Assembly (NCBI GenBank): GCA_910577405.1
Contig: CAJTMG010000002.1
Span: 215,435-279,434, forward strand
Source of the DNA: an uncultured Oscillibacter sp.
GTDB lineage: Bacteria > Bacillota > Clostridia > Oscillospirales > Oscillospiraceae
DNA length: 64,000 nucleotides
Reading direction: 5' to 3'
Shown here: one piece after another, positions 16,895 to 25,069 of the stretch
How the letters are laid out: each line of letters opens with the position of its first letter
How positions within the stretch are numbered: position 1 is the stretch's first letter
Notes under the pieces: generated by a model
The model's input: the letters and a program-made list of their open reading frames with translations, nothing else
Database searches by the model: none
What the model was told of the DNA's origin: nothing
Translations under genes and position numbers: made by a program

Positions 16895-17257
16895 ATGACA
16901 CCGAAAGAGCTGGCACTCATTGCGGTAAAGGCCCTGGACGAGAAGAAGGGGAAGGAGATCAGCGCCATTGAGGTTACGCACCTGACGACCCTGGCAGATT
17001 TCTTCGTCATTGCGACAGGCACATCCAACACGCAGATCAACGCCCTCTGCGGCGCGGTAGAGAAGGCGGTGAAGGAGCAGGCCGGGGCAGCGCCTCTGCA
17101 TCGGTCGGGCTACCGGGACGGCACCTGGGTCCTTCTGGATTATGGCTGTCTGGCGGTCCACGTCTTCTCCTCCGAGGCCCGGGAATTCTACGCCCTGGAC
17201 AGCCTCTGGGCCGACGGAATCCCCCTGGACCTCAGTTCCATCCTCACCGCCGGCTGA
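16895..17257 (+). CDS. rsfS: Ribosomal silencing factor RsfS
   Basis: Binds ribosomal protein uL14 and blocks subunit joining when nutrients are short. It has 120 residues (DUF143/RsfS/iojap family). Visible family features are ALDEKKGKEISAIEVTHLTT, DFFVIATGTSNTQI and the closing WVLLDYGCLAVHVFSSEARE. AAAGAGAGGC precedes the ATG. It is the last gene of the yhbY-nadD/yqeK-LCP-rsfS run and ends at a strong bidirectional terminator. Confidence 0.95.
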   Translation: MTPKELALIAVKALDEKKGKEISAIEVTHLTTLADFFVIATGTSNTQINALCGAVEKAVKEQAGAAPLHRSGYRDGTWVLLDYGCLAVHVFSSEAREFYALDSLWADGIPLDLSSILTAG

Positions 17258-17265
17258 CGCAGAAA

Positions 17266-17306
17266 AAGAGACGTACCCGTTTCCTGTGGTACGTCTCTTC
17301 TTTTTG
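17266..17306 (+). terminator. Bidirectional terminator between rsfS and the radical SAM gene
   Basis: A 12 bp stem AAGAGACGTACC / GGTACGTCTCTT (17266-17277 with 17288-17299) is followed by CTTTTT on the plus strand and flanked by A-rich DNA (T on the minus strand), so it can serve both converging genes. Confidence 0.88.
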
Positions 17307-17320
17307 CTTCTGAATTTTGT

Positions 17321-18208
17321 TTACGCAATCCGGGCCAGCCATTTCAGGTCATAAGGCTCGAAAACGACCTTTTCATAGGCCGCAACGTCCAGGGGAGTGC
17401 CGTCCCAGTCGCCATGGATATCGCCGTTCTGCTTAATCAGGATATCGTACAGAATATTATAAGTGACTCCGGCGGCGGTATCGGTTTCCACGATGGTAGA
17501 ATAGGGCAGGGTCTTATGGTAGGTCAGCTCCATGCCCTTATAGTCGAAGTGGAAGCCGCAGCGCATCCGGCAGCCGTCCAGACCGGTATAGCGGGCGATC
17601 CTCTTGAGGTCCTGGAGAATCTTATCGTTCTCTTCCTCGTAAAGATTTTCCGGAGTGGTTGCGGTATAGTCGAAGCGGAACTGGATGGACGCGCCGGGGA
17701 GTTTCCGGAACCGCTCCAGATATGGGATCAGGTCCTTGGCGGGATAATCCTTATAAAGGACGCAGTTCACCCGGAAGGGCGTCGGCAAACGGGCAAGCAG
17801 ATCGTCATTGGACTCCACGACGTATTTCTGCATATGCCGGGAGACATTGATACAGGTGATTTTATGCCGGTTCCGCTCCAAAAAGGCCAGCACGTCTTCT
17901 TCCGGCTGGAATTCCGAAACGGGCAGGGTGGTGTTGATATAGACTTTATGGGTGGTGGGAATCTGGTCCAGCATGAGCTGCAAAGTCTTCAGGTCGGCAA
18001 GAGGCTCGCCGCCGGTAAAGACAAAGTCGCAGTAAGGAGTAATCGCGTCCATACGGCGGATGCTGGCACAGATTTTCTCAGCGGAGAACCCGGTCAGGTC
18101 GGCGTACTCACCTTTATTGATGCAGAAGGGGCAGTGATTCTTACAGTCGTAGGGCACGAAGATTGTCACCGTGGCGCCGCCTTCCCGCGTCTTGTAGGGA
18201 TGCTTCAT
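17321..18208 (-). CDS. Radical SAM protein
   Basis: A 295-residue radical S-adenosylmethionine enzyme. The [4Fe-4S] cluster motif is CKNHCPFC (Cx3Cx2C) near residue 22-29 and is followed by INKGEYADLTGF; the SAM-binding GGEP-type motif is VFTGGEPLADLKTL (about residue 64). The C-terminal half has extra cysteines (CRMRCGF), which may bind a second metal or be structural. No auxiliary SPASM domain is obvious. The sequence looks like the large set of uncharacterised Clostridia radical SAM proteins; no peptide substrate gene or partner is adjacent. GAGG upstream supports the start at 18208. Confidence 0.9.
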   Translation of the reverse strand: MKHPYKTREGGATVTIFVPYDCKNHCPFCINKGEYADLTGFSAEKICASIRRMDAITPYCDFVFTGGEPLADLKTLQLMLDQIPTTHKVYINTTLPVSEFQPEEDVLAFLERNRHKITCINVSRHMQKYVVESNDDLLARLPTPFRVNCVLYKDYPAKDLIPYLERFRKLPGASIQFRFDYTATTPENLYEEENDKILQDLKRIARYTGLDGCRMRCGFHFDYKGMELTYHKTLPYSTIVETDTAAGVTYNILYDILIKQNGDIHGDWDGTPLDVAAYEKVVFEPYDLKWLARIA

Positions 18209-18384
18209 AGTTCCTCACCTTTCGTTTACAGGGTGAAAAGATATCTGTCTTTAGATTTTTGCGGAATTCCCCTGCAATATACTCACAACGCTTCTATTTT
18301 AACGGATTTTTTGCGGCAGGTCAAGAGCAATTCAGAAAAACGTGTGGAAAATCAAACGAAATCAGCGAGGTTTTCTGGGCAGAG

Positions 18385-18657
18385 CTACCAATCGTGCCGG
18401 GTGATATTGAAGTATCTCTTCTGAAAGACATCAACAATGGCATCGATTCGCTTGAAGCAGGTGGGGTCGTCCAGGGTTTTGTCTTCGAGGATTTCTATAA
18501 TTTCTAAAAGTATCTTCATCATTTCACCGTCAACCCGGTCAATAAAAGTGTCTTTTGACATAACTCCGATCTGATACAGCATCTCTATGCCGATGGAATG
18601 CGTTGCCAGCCATTCCGTCAGTTCGTTTGCCAGATCTCTTTTTTGGTTGCTTTCCAT
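18385..18657 (-). CDS. Hypothetical protein, 90 residues, divergent from XRE regulator
   Basis: A 90-residue acidic helical protein beginning MESNQKRDLANELTEWLATH, with helices rich in Leu/Ile/Glu (MKILLEIIEILEDKTLDD) and a basic C terminus (KRYFNITRHDW). I do not recognise a family. The start at 18657 has AGGGAGGA five bases upstream; the in-frame ATG at 18681 lacks one. Its promoter overlaps that of the XRE regulator gene on the other strand, so the two are probably in a mutually exclusive or regulated pair. Confidence 0.7.
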   Translation of the reverse strand: MESNQKRDLANELTEWLATHSIGIEMLYQIGVMSKDTFIDRVDGEMMKILLEIIEILEDKTLDDPTCFKRIDAIVDVFQKRYFNITRHDW

Positions 18658-18709
18658 GTTTGTCCTCCCTAATTTTTTCAAAATGCTTTGGATATATAAT
18701 CGATACGTA

Positions 18710-18759
18710 TTGGTTCATGGTATAACCTGCATTATAATTCCATATACTACATTTGTCAA
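18710..18759. promoter_or_regulatory. Overlapping divergent promoters of XRE regulator and the 90-residue gene
   Basis: Plus strand: TTGGTT (18710-18715), 17 bp, TATAAT (18733-18738), driving the XRE gene at 18782. Minus strand: TTGACA (18754-18759), 17 bp, TATAAT (18731-18736), driving the gene at 18657. The two -10 boxes share four bases because the shared ATTATAAT is near-palindromic, so RNA polymerase cannot occupy both at once. Operators of the XRE proteins are expected nearby, but none is proven. Confidence 0.8.
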
Positions 18760-18781
18760 GAACGATTGTGGGTGTAGAATT

Positions 18782-19018
18782 ATGAAAGAAATCCTGGCAA
18801 AACGACTAAGAAAGTGCCGCGATGAAGCAGGTTTAACACAGATTGAAGTTGCCACTTATTGCGATACTACTGAAAACACATACCAGAATTACGAATTGGC
18901 AGTTCGGGAACCTCGTGTCAGCATTCTTATGAGGGTAGCAAAATTCTACAATGTTCCTATAGATTACCTGGTTGGTTTAACAGATGAAATCACGCCTCAT
19001 TCCAGACGACCCGAATAA
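18782..19018 (+). CDS. XRE-family helix-turn-helix regulator, 78 residues (copy 1)
   Basis: A 78-residue Cro/C1-type DNA-binding protein. MKEILAKRLRKCRDEAGLTQ is helix one into the turn; TQIEVATYCDTTENTYQNYE gives helices 2-3, the DNA-recognition unit; the C terminus closes with FYNVPIDYLVGLTDE, the typical final helices. The in-frame ATG at 18587 is too early: the promoter is at 18710-18738. Translation begins with a weak site (GGGTGTAG). The second copy follows 11 bp later and is about 65% identical by eye. Probably an autoregulator of this small locus. Confidence 0.9.
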   Translation: MKEILAKRLRKCRDEAGLTQIEVATYCDTTENTYQNYELAVREPRVSILMRVAKFYNVPIDYLVGLTDEITPHSRRPE

Positions 19019-19029
19019 AGGATGCCATT

Positions 19030-19266
19030 ATGAAGGATATTTTAGCAAAACGGTTACTGAAATGCCGCAAAGAAACAGGCTTATCACGGTTTAAGGTTGC
19101 TGTTCAATGCGGCATTACGGAACATTCGTATCAGAATTACGAAATGGCTGACCAAGAGCCGCTTATCAGTATTCTTATGCGGATAGCGGAATTCTACAAT
19201 GTTTCGATAGATTATCTGGTTGGCCTGACCGACGACCCCACGCCCTATCCCCAAAGGCCCGAATAG
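19030..19266 (+). CDS. XRE-family helix-turn-helix regulator, 78 residues (copy 2)
   Basis: Paralogue of the preceding gene with the same length and ends: MKDILAKRLLKCRKETGLSR, CGITEHSYQNYEMADQEP and FYNVSIDYLVGLTDDPTPYPQRPE. The recognition helix differs (CDTTENTYQNY in copy 1, CGITEHSYQNY here), so the two may see different operators or form heterodimers. It is cotranscribed with copy 1. A decayed third XRE gene follows. Confidence 0.88.
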   Translation: MKDILAKRLLKCRKETGLSRFKVAVQCGITEHSYQNYEMADQEPLISILMRIAEFYNVSIDYLVGLTDDPTPYPQRPE

Positions 19267-19308
19267 ACAAACTCTGTACGGAAAGAAAGGGGATTCTCCC
19301 GAGTCAAA

Positions 19309-19496
19309 ATGCAGATGCTGACAGGGATAGACCAGAGCGACTGATCCAAGATAGAGACAGGGAAACGGAATGCCGCATAGCCCTGGCGTTGGATACCAGC
19401 ATGGATTATCTGGCTGGCCTGACCGATGTTCCAACTTGCCGTGACTGCCTAAAAAAAGAGAGAGAAAATTTCATTTCCCTCTTGCATATACTATAG
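19309..19496 (+). pseudogene. Remnant of a third XRE regulator (stop codons and frameshift)
   Basis: Reading from ATG 19309 gives MLTGIDQSD, a TGA stop (19342), then SKIETGKRNAA, the classic XRE recognition-helix motif, then a TAG (19378). After a shift to another frame the C-terminal part continues as ALALDTSMDYLAGLTDVP and stops at 19494. The motif order matches XRE proteins of the SKIETGKRN type, a different subfamily from the two intact copies. At least one nonsense codon and one frameshift make it nonfunctional. Its last third overlaps the start of the ~364 bp repeat described next. Confidence 0.75.
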
Positions 19497-19511
19497 GAGC
19501 TATGCTATAAT
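19482..19511 (+). promoter_or_regulatory. Promoter of antitoxin-like RNA, unit 1
   Basis: TTGCAT (19482-19487), 18 bp, TATAAT (19506-19511), pointing towards the toxin frame. The identical layout is found 365 bp further on at 19847-19876. Confidence 0.78.
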
Positions 19512-19517
19512 AAGCAT

Positions 19518-19590
19518 TACGATAGATACAAGCAAAACCAAAGCGTACACGCAAAAAAAAGAGCCCCGGAGGATGTGACCCTCCGGGGTT
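19518..19590 (+). ncRNA. Candidate antitoxin RNA, unit 1
   Basis: A short RNA is expected from about 19518 to the hairpin at 19564-19588 (9 bp stem CCCCGGAGG / CCTCCGGGG). Its first part repeats the plus-strand sequence of the toxin start region: 19519-19537 matches 19670-19688 at 18 of 19 positions and 19542-19550 matches 19696-19704 at 8 of 9. Because the toxin mRNA comes from the other strand, this RNA would be complementary to the toxin's early codons and to the bases next to its ribosome site. The plus-strand side of the hairpin lacks a good T run, so readthrough into full antisense is possible. Confidence 0.65.
19553..19590 (-). terminator. Terminator of toxin mRNA, unit 1
   Basis: On the minus strand the 9 bp stem (19564-19572 with 19580-19588) with a 7-base loop is followed by eight T (19553-19560). 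This gives a toxin mRNA of about 180 nt from the promoter at 19744-19772. Confidence 0.85.
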
Positions 19591-19599
19591 CTGCTGTGC

Positions 19600-19695
19600 T
19601 TACTGGCCCTTGTCGTGCCGGTCAAGCCACTTGCTCACGTAATCACTGACTACGTTTGCTGCGACCGACACGATAAATACAAGCAAAATATCCAT
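19600..19695 (-). CDS. Small hydrophobic toxin-like peptide, 31 residues (Fst-like, unit 1)
   Basis: A 31-residue peptide: MDILLVFIVSVAANVVSDYV forms one transmembrane helix and the charged tail SKWLDRHDKGQ follows. This is the layout of Fst/Ldr-type membrane toxins of type I toxin-antitoxin systems (about 30 residues, one helix, a W-L-D-R-type polar C terminus); the family call is by pattern only. GGAGAGGAGG stands just before the ATG at 19695. The promoter is TTGTGG - 17 bp - TATAAT at 19744-19772 (minus). A candidate antisense RNA matches the start region and the mRNA ends at a strong terminator. The longer open frame to 19797 runs into the promoter and is not used. Confidence 0.75.
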   Translation of the reverse strand: MDILLVFIVSVAANVVSDYVSKWLDRHDKGQ

Positions 19696-19743
19696 AGCGC
19701 ACACCTCCTCTCCGTTGCCGGATTGGAAAAGGGCAGCATAGCC

Positions 19744-19772
19744 ATTATAGCAGATGGTGGAACACTCCACAA
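19744..19772 (-). promoter_or_regulatory. Promoter of toxin mRNA, unit 1
   Basis: Minus strand TTGTGG (19767-19772), 17 bp, TATAAT (19744-19749), giving a 5' leader of about 40 nt before the ATG at 19695. Confidence 0.8.
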
Positions 19773-19846
19773 TCCTAAATGTCGAAAGATGTTCCAATTT
19801 GTCATGACTGCCTGCAAATAAAGAGAAAGAAAATTTTATTTCCCTC

Positions 19847-19876
19847 TTGCATATATAATAAGAGCCATGCTATAAT
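19847..19876 (+). promoter_or_regulatory. Promoter of antitoxin-like RNA, unit 2
   Basis: TTGCAT (19847-19852), 18 bp, TATAAT (19871-19876); the same boxes and spacing as unit 1. Confidence 0.78.
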
Positions 19877-19882
19877 AAACAT

Positions 19883-19950
19883 TGCTAAGGGATACGATCA
19901 AACCAAAGCACGCATAAAAAGAGCCCCGGAGGATGTGACCTTCCGGGGTT
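19883..19950 (+). ncRNA. Candidate antitoxin RNA, unit 2
   Basis: The predicted RNA carries ATACGATCA (19892-19900) and CCAAAGCACGCA (19903-19914), both identical to the plus strand of this unit's own toxin start region (20037-20045 and 20052-20063). The equivalent segments in unit 1 have a different sequence but match unit 1's own toxin. The terminator hairpin 19924-19948 is kept; a C-to-T change leaves a G-U pair in this RNA but a mismatch in the toxin mRNA. Confidence 0.62.
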
Positions 19951-19959
19951 CTGTTGTGC

Positions 19960-20055
19960 TTACTGGCCCTTGCCGTGCCGGTCAAGTCACTTGCTGACGT
20001 AATCGCTGACTACGTTTGCTGCGACCGACATCAAGAATACGATCAGAATATCCAA
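19960..20055 (-). pseudogene. Decayed toxin-like frame, unit 2
   Basis: This aligns codon for codon with the intact unit 1 toxin, but the start is TTG (20053-20055) instead of ATG, and the tryptophan codon 23 TGG has become TGA (19987-19989), cutting off the polar tail LDRHGKGQ. The ribosome site GGAGG and the promoter (TTGTGG - 17 bp - TATAAT at 20109-20137) remain. A 22-residue peptide ending in the membrane helix could still be made at low level from TTG. Confidence 0.8.
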
Positions 20056-20108
20056 AGCACGCACCTCCTTTCCGTTGCCGGATTGGAGCGAGGTAGGGCA
20101 GCATGGTA

Positions 20109-20137
20109 ATTATAGCAGATGGTGGAACACTCCACAA
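20109..20137 (-). promoter_or_regulatory. Promoter of decayed toxin frame, unit 2
   Basis: Minus strand TTGTGG (20132-20137), 17 bp, TATAAT (20109-20114), identical to the unit 1 boxes. Confidence 0.75.
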
Positions 20138-20210
20138 TCCTAAATGTCGAAAGATGTTCCAATTTGTCATGACTGCCTACAAAAAGAGAGAAGATTTCAT
20201 TGACCAAATA

Positions 20211-20251
20211 GAAGAAACCCCGTACAAAGACCGTACAGGGTTTCTTTTTTT
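20211..20251. terminator. Terminator at the end of typA
   Basis: The stem GAAACCCCGTAC / GTACAGGGTTTC (20214-20225 with 20233-20244) is followed by seven T on the plus strand and flanked by an A/G-rich stretch on the other side. It separates the repeat locus from typA and probably works for both directions, more strongly on the plus strand. Confidence 0.8.
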
Positions 20252-20256
20252 ATACC

Positions 20257-22080
<1,824 letters not shown>

Positions 22081-22205
22081 ACGTGTTTCCTCCAAAACGG
22101 TCCGGAGTCTGTTTGAAAACCGGCGGGACAGTTCCCGTATCCGGCGGATTTCAAGCAGGCCCCGGTTTGCACTTGATAATTCTCCTTCCGCTGCGTCAGT
22201 TGTTT

Positions 22206-22234
22206 ATTATATGCCACTCACGGGCTCTTTTCAA
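22206..22234 (-). promoter_or_regulatory. Promoter of typA
   Basis: Minus strand TTGAAA (22229-22234), 17 bp, TATAAT (22206-22211). The leader of about 120 nt contains AAGGAG before a GTG that opens a short frame overlapping the typA start, and a possible hairpin around CGGGA/TCCCG followed by TTTT. Confidence 0.8.
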
Positions 22235-22321
22235 CGGGATATTCCACATTTTTGTTCCCCTTTCCGCGGCTTTTACACGGCACCTTGGACAATTTCCCGA
22301 CCCTGCGCCCACTCAGAGCGC

Positions 22322-22354
22322 AAAAAGGATGGAGAAGCCCGCGCCCCTCCATCC
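22322..22354 (-). terminator. Terminator of the YbjN-like gene
   Basis: Minus strand stem GGATGGAG / CTCCATCC (22347-22354 with 22327-22334) followed by TTTTT. It lies 25 bp after the YbjN-like stop codon and before the typA promoter. Confidence 0.85.
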
Positions 22355-22378
22355 CAGATTGACTTGTCCGGTTTTCCT

Positions 22379-22879
22379 TTACCCGTTCTCATCCTGGGCC
22401 TTCTTCAGCGCTTCTTCCGGAGTCGCCGCGCCCATCATGACCGAAATCAGGCCGTTTCCATACTTCTCGAACATCGAAACAGGCAGAGTGGTCAGATCGT
22501 CCAGGGCGTCGTCTCCGATCATGCCGTCCAGAACGTTGAACGTCTGCCGGAAGCTGATCTCGCCGTCGGAGAAGTCCATCTCGAAATTCCCCATGGACAG
22601 GCGGTAGTTGACCCGCATCAGGTATTCGCATACGGTGAGCCTGCATTCCTCGTCGGCGGCCAACGGGATATAGGCGAAGGTGCTGATCCACTGGCAGAGA
22701 GCGGGGTCCTGTCTGTAGGGTTTACAGCGGATGCAGATGCGGATATTGGACAGCTTTGTTTTTTCCAGGCGAAAGGAGATGGTAAAAGCAAGTTCGTCCG
22801 CGTCAAAATCGTACTTCCAGCCCTCGCTGTCAAACATCCTCCGAATGGCGGCGGTGGCTTCCTGCATGGTGGTAGGCAT
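22379..22879 (-). CDS. YbjN-domain protein
   Basis: A 166-residue protein with the YbjN-like alpha/beta layout: MQEATAAIRRMFDSEGWKYD as an N-terminal helix and strand, a central sheet region, and a C-terminal segment YGNGLISVMMGAATPEEALK. YbjN-type domains resemble type III secretion chaperone folds; their role in Firmicutes is unknown. Start supported by TAAGGAGGAATCAG. It has its own promoter and terminator and so is a monocistronic unit beside the pyrimidine operon, divergent from it. Confidence 0.78.
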   Translation of the reverse strand: MPTTMQEATAAIRRMFDSEGWKYDFDADELAFTISFRLEKTKLSNIRICIRCKPYRQDPALCQWISTFAYIPLAADEECRLTVCEYLMRVNYRLSMGNFEMDFSDGEISFRQTFNVLDGMIGDDALDDLTTLPVSMFEKYGNGLISVMMGAATPEEALKKAQDENG

Positions 22880-22943
22880 TCTGATTCCTCCTTATTTGAA
22901 TCTGAAATGCGTCTCCCGAATCGGGGAGATTCTCTGTTTTTCT

Positions 22944-22972
22944 ATCATACTCCTGTATTGTCCCGCCGTCAA
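22944..22972 (-). promoter_or_regulatory. Promoter of the YbjN-like gene
   Basis: Minus strand TTGACG (22967-22972), 17 bp, TATGAT (22944-22949), back to back with the pyrimidine operon promoter. Confidence 0.78.
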
Positions 22973-23007
22973 GGGAATTCCTCAGTAAAAAAACGCGGAT
23001 CGGCCCA

Positions 23008-23036
23008 TTGACAGAAGTGTGGTTTTCGCGTATAAT
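23008..23036 (+). promoter_or_regulatory. Consensus promoter of the pyrimidine operon
   Basis: TTGACA (23008-23013), 17 bp, TATAAT (23031-23036): a perfect sigma-A promoter. The predicted leader is only about 27 nt before the pyrC ATG, too short for a PyrR-type attenuator with anti-terminator and terminator. Confidence 0.9.
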
Positions 23037-23069
23037 ACAGGTTTAGAAATCGGAAAGGAGAACGCCTAT

Positions 23070-24329
23070 ATGATGATTCTGTCCGGCGCGGCCGTCTTCC
23101 GGCGGGGAGGGTTTGAGAGACGGGATGCTGCCGTTTCCAAGGGCCGTATTGTTTCTGTATTTCCGGAAGACGCTTCCGTGATTGAATTGCATGACTGTTT
23201 GATTGTTCCAGGTTTCGTTGATGTACACGTCCATCTGCGAGAGCCTGGATTTTCTTATAAGGAGACGGTGGCCACGGGTACGGCTGCGGCGGCTGCGGGC
23301 GGCTATACGACGGTGTGCGCCATGCCGAACCTGAACCCAGTGCCGGACTGCCTGGAAAATCTGTCCGTTGAGCTGGAGGCCATCCGGAAGGACGCGAGGG
23401 TTCATGTCTGCCCTTACGGTTCCATCACAAGGGGCGAACGGGGGGAAGAACTGGCGGATTTTGCGTCCATGGCGGCGGAGGTCCCCGGCTTCTCGGACGA
23501 CGGAAAAGGAGTGCAGTCCGAAGCCCTGATGCGGGAGGCCATGATGCTTGCGAAAAAGCTGGACAGGCCCATCGCTGCCCACTGCGAGGACGAAAGCCTG
23601 CTGGCAAAGGGCTGGTGCGTCCACGACGGGGCCTGCGCGCGGGCTTACGGTCTGACAGGCAACGACCCGGCCAGCGAATGGAAGCAGGTGGAACGGGATC
23701 TGAAGCTGGTACGGGAGACAGGCTGTCAGTACCATGTGTGTCACGTGTCCAGCAAGGAGAGCGTCGCGCTGATCCGGCAGGCCAAGGCGGAGGGTTTGCC
23801 GGTGACCTGCGAAACGGGACCCCACTATCTGACCCTGCATGACCTGGCTATACAGAACAGCGGGCGTTACCGGATGAACCCGCCTGTCCGTTCCGCCGCT
23901 GACCGTGACGCTTTGATCGAGGGCCTGCTGGACGGGACCATAGACTGCATCGCCACGGACCACGCACCCCATTCGGCGAAAGAAAAGGCCGGCGGGATTG
24001 CGGAAAGCCTGAACGGAATCGTAGGGCTGGAGTGTGCCTTTCCGGTGCTGTACACGTCCCTGGTGAAGCCCGGCAAGGTCCCGCTGGAGGTCCTGCTGAA
24101 TGCCCTCTGTGTGAATCCTAGGAGGATTTTCCGTCTGCCCGGCGGCGAAATCGAAGAGGGCCAGCCTGCCGATTTGACGGTTCTGCGTCTGGACCGGAAG
24201 CATACCGTGGACCCGTCGAAGTTCCGCTCAATGGGCCGCGCCACGCCGTTCGAGGGCTGGGAGGTTTACGGTGAGATCGCCATGACCATCTGCAACGGGG
24301 AGATTGTCTATCGGAGGGAGGACGTATGA
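23070..24329 (+). CDS. pyrC: Dihydroorotase
   Basis: Cyclises carbamoyl-aspartate to dihydroorotate, the third step of pyrimidine synthesis. The 419-residue amidohydrolase has the zinc ligand motif DVHVHLREPGF near residue 49, the TVCAMPNLNP segment, and the late motif IATDHAPHSAKEK. This is a type I bacterial enzyme. The start ATG at 23070 follows AAAGGAGAACGCC; the longer frame to 23019 would begin inside the promoter. It is the first gene of pyrC-K-D-F-E-B-I and overlaps pyrK by four bases (ATGA). Confidence 0.97.
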   Translation: MMILSGAAVFRRGGFERRDAAVSKGRIVSVFPEDASVIELHDCLIVPGFVDVHVHLREPGFSYKETVATGTAAAAAGGYTTVCAMPNLNPVPDCLENLSVELEAIRKDARVHVCPYGSITRGERGEELADFASMAAEVPGFSDDGKGVQSEALMREAMMLAKKLDRPIAAHCEDESLLAKGWCVHDGACARAYGLTGNDPASEWKQVERDLKLVRETGCQYHVCHVSSKESVALIRQAKAEGLPVTCETGPHYLTLHDLAIQNSGRYRMNPPVRSAADRDALIEGLLDGTIDCIATDHAPHSAKEKAGGIAESLNGIVGLECAFPVLYTSLVKPGKVPLEVLLNALCVNPRRIFRLPGGEIEEGQPADLTVLRLDRKHTVDPSKFRSMGRATPFEGWEVYGEIAMTICNGEIVYRREDV

Positions 24330-25069
24330 AAGAGGTACGATTCACATTGGAATGGTCCGTCCCGGTGGTAGAGGGAGTCTGGGAAATGGGGCTGTCCGGG
24401 GATACGTCGGAGATTACCGCGCCGGGACAGTTTGTGGACATCCTGCTGCCTGGAAAATTCCTGCGGCGGCCGGTCTCTGTCTGTAATTGGACCGAAAACC
24501 GTCTGCTCCTGCTGGTGAAGGAAGCCGGGGAGGGGACAAAAGAACTGGTTCGCCTTCCGCAGGAGATGGAATTGGACATTCTGACCGGTCTTGGCAGCGG
24601 CTTTGATTACGCGCCGGAGACCGTAGGGCCGAATCCGGCGCTGGCAGGAGGCGGTATTGGAATCGCGCCGCTGTATGGGCTTGCCAAAAGGATGAAGGCG
24701 GCGGGACAGAACCCGACTGTGATACTGGGGTTTCGTTCGAAAGAGGACGCCGTTTATGTGGATGAATTTGCTGCCCTGGGCGTGCCGGTTGTCATTGCCA
24801 CGGAGGACGGCAGCCTGGGAACGAAAGGCTTTGTGACCGACGGGCTGAATGCCATGCCGGAGTGCGGCTATGTTCTCGCCTGCGGACCCACTCCCATGCT
24901 GAAAGCGGTCCACAGCCTGCCCCAGCTCACCGGCGGACAGTTCAGCTTCGAGGCGCGGATGGCCTGCGGGTTCGGGGCCTGCGTGGGCTGTACCATCCAG
25001 ACGGCGAACGGTCCCAAGCGGGTCTGTAAGGACGGCCCCGTGTTCCGGAAGGAGGAAATTGTATGGTAG
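24326..25069 (+). CDS. pyrK: Dihydroorotate dehydrogenase B, electron transfer subunit
   Basis: FAD and [2Fe-2S] subunit that passes electrons from dihydroorotate oxidation on PyrD to NAD. The 247 residues contain the ferredoxin-reductase-like FAD domain (KFLRRPVSVCNW), an NAD-binding core (GGGIGIAPLYGLAKR), and the C-terminal cluster motif CGFGACVGCT with the fourth cysteine in RVCKDGPVF. The gene overlaps pyrC by ATGA and its end overlaps the pyrD start, so all three are translationally coupled. Confidence 0.96.
   Translation: MKEVRFTLEWSVPVVEGVWEMGLSGDTSEITAPGQFVDILLPGKFLRRPVSVCNWTENRLLLLVKEAGEGTKELVRLPQEMELDILTGLGSGFDYAPETVGPNPALAGGGIGIAPLYGLAKRMKAAGQNPTVILGFRSKEDAVYVDEFAALGVPVVIATEDGSLGTKGFVTDGLNAMPECGYVLACGPTPMLKAVHSLPQLTGGQFSFEARMACGFGACVGCTIQTANGPKRVCKDGPVFRKEEIVW

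Larger units (their letters stand above)
19425..20200. repeat. Tandem duplication, two ~364 bp units plus a partial third edge
   Basis: The unit edge GATGTTCCAA followed by CTTG/TTTG and TGACTGCCT occurs at 19425, 19788 and 20153. Within the two full units the promoters, hairpins and toxin-like frames align base for base at an offset of 365 (plus-strand -35 boxes at 19482 and 19847, -10 boxes at 19506 and 19871, minus-strand -10 boxes at 19744 and 20109). The third edge at 20153 runs about 45 bp before similarity ends near the terminator. The duplication carries a complete type I toxin-antitoxin-like cassette. Confidence 0.9.
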
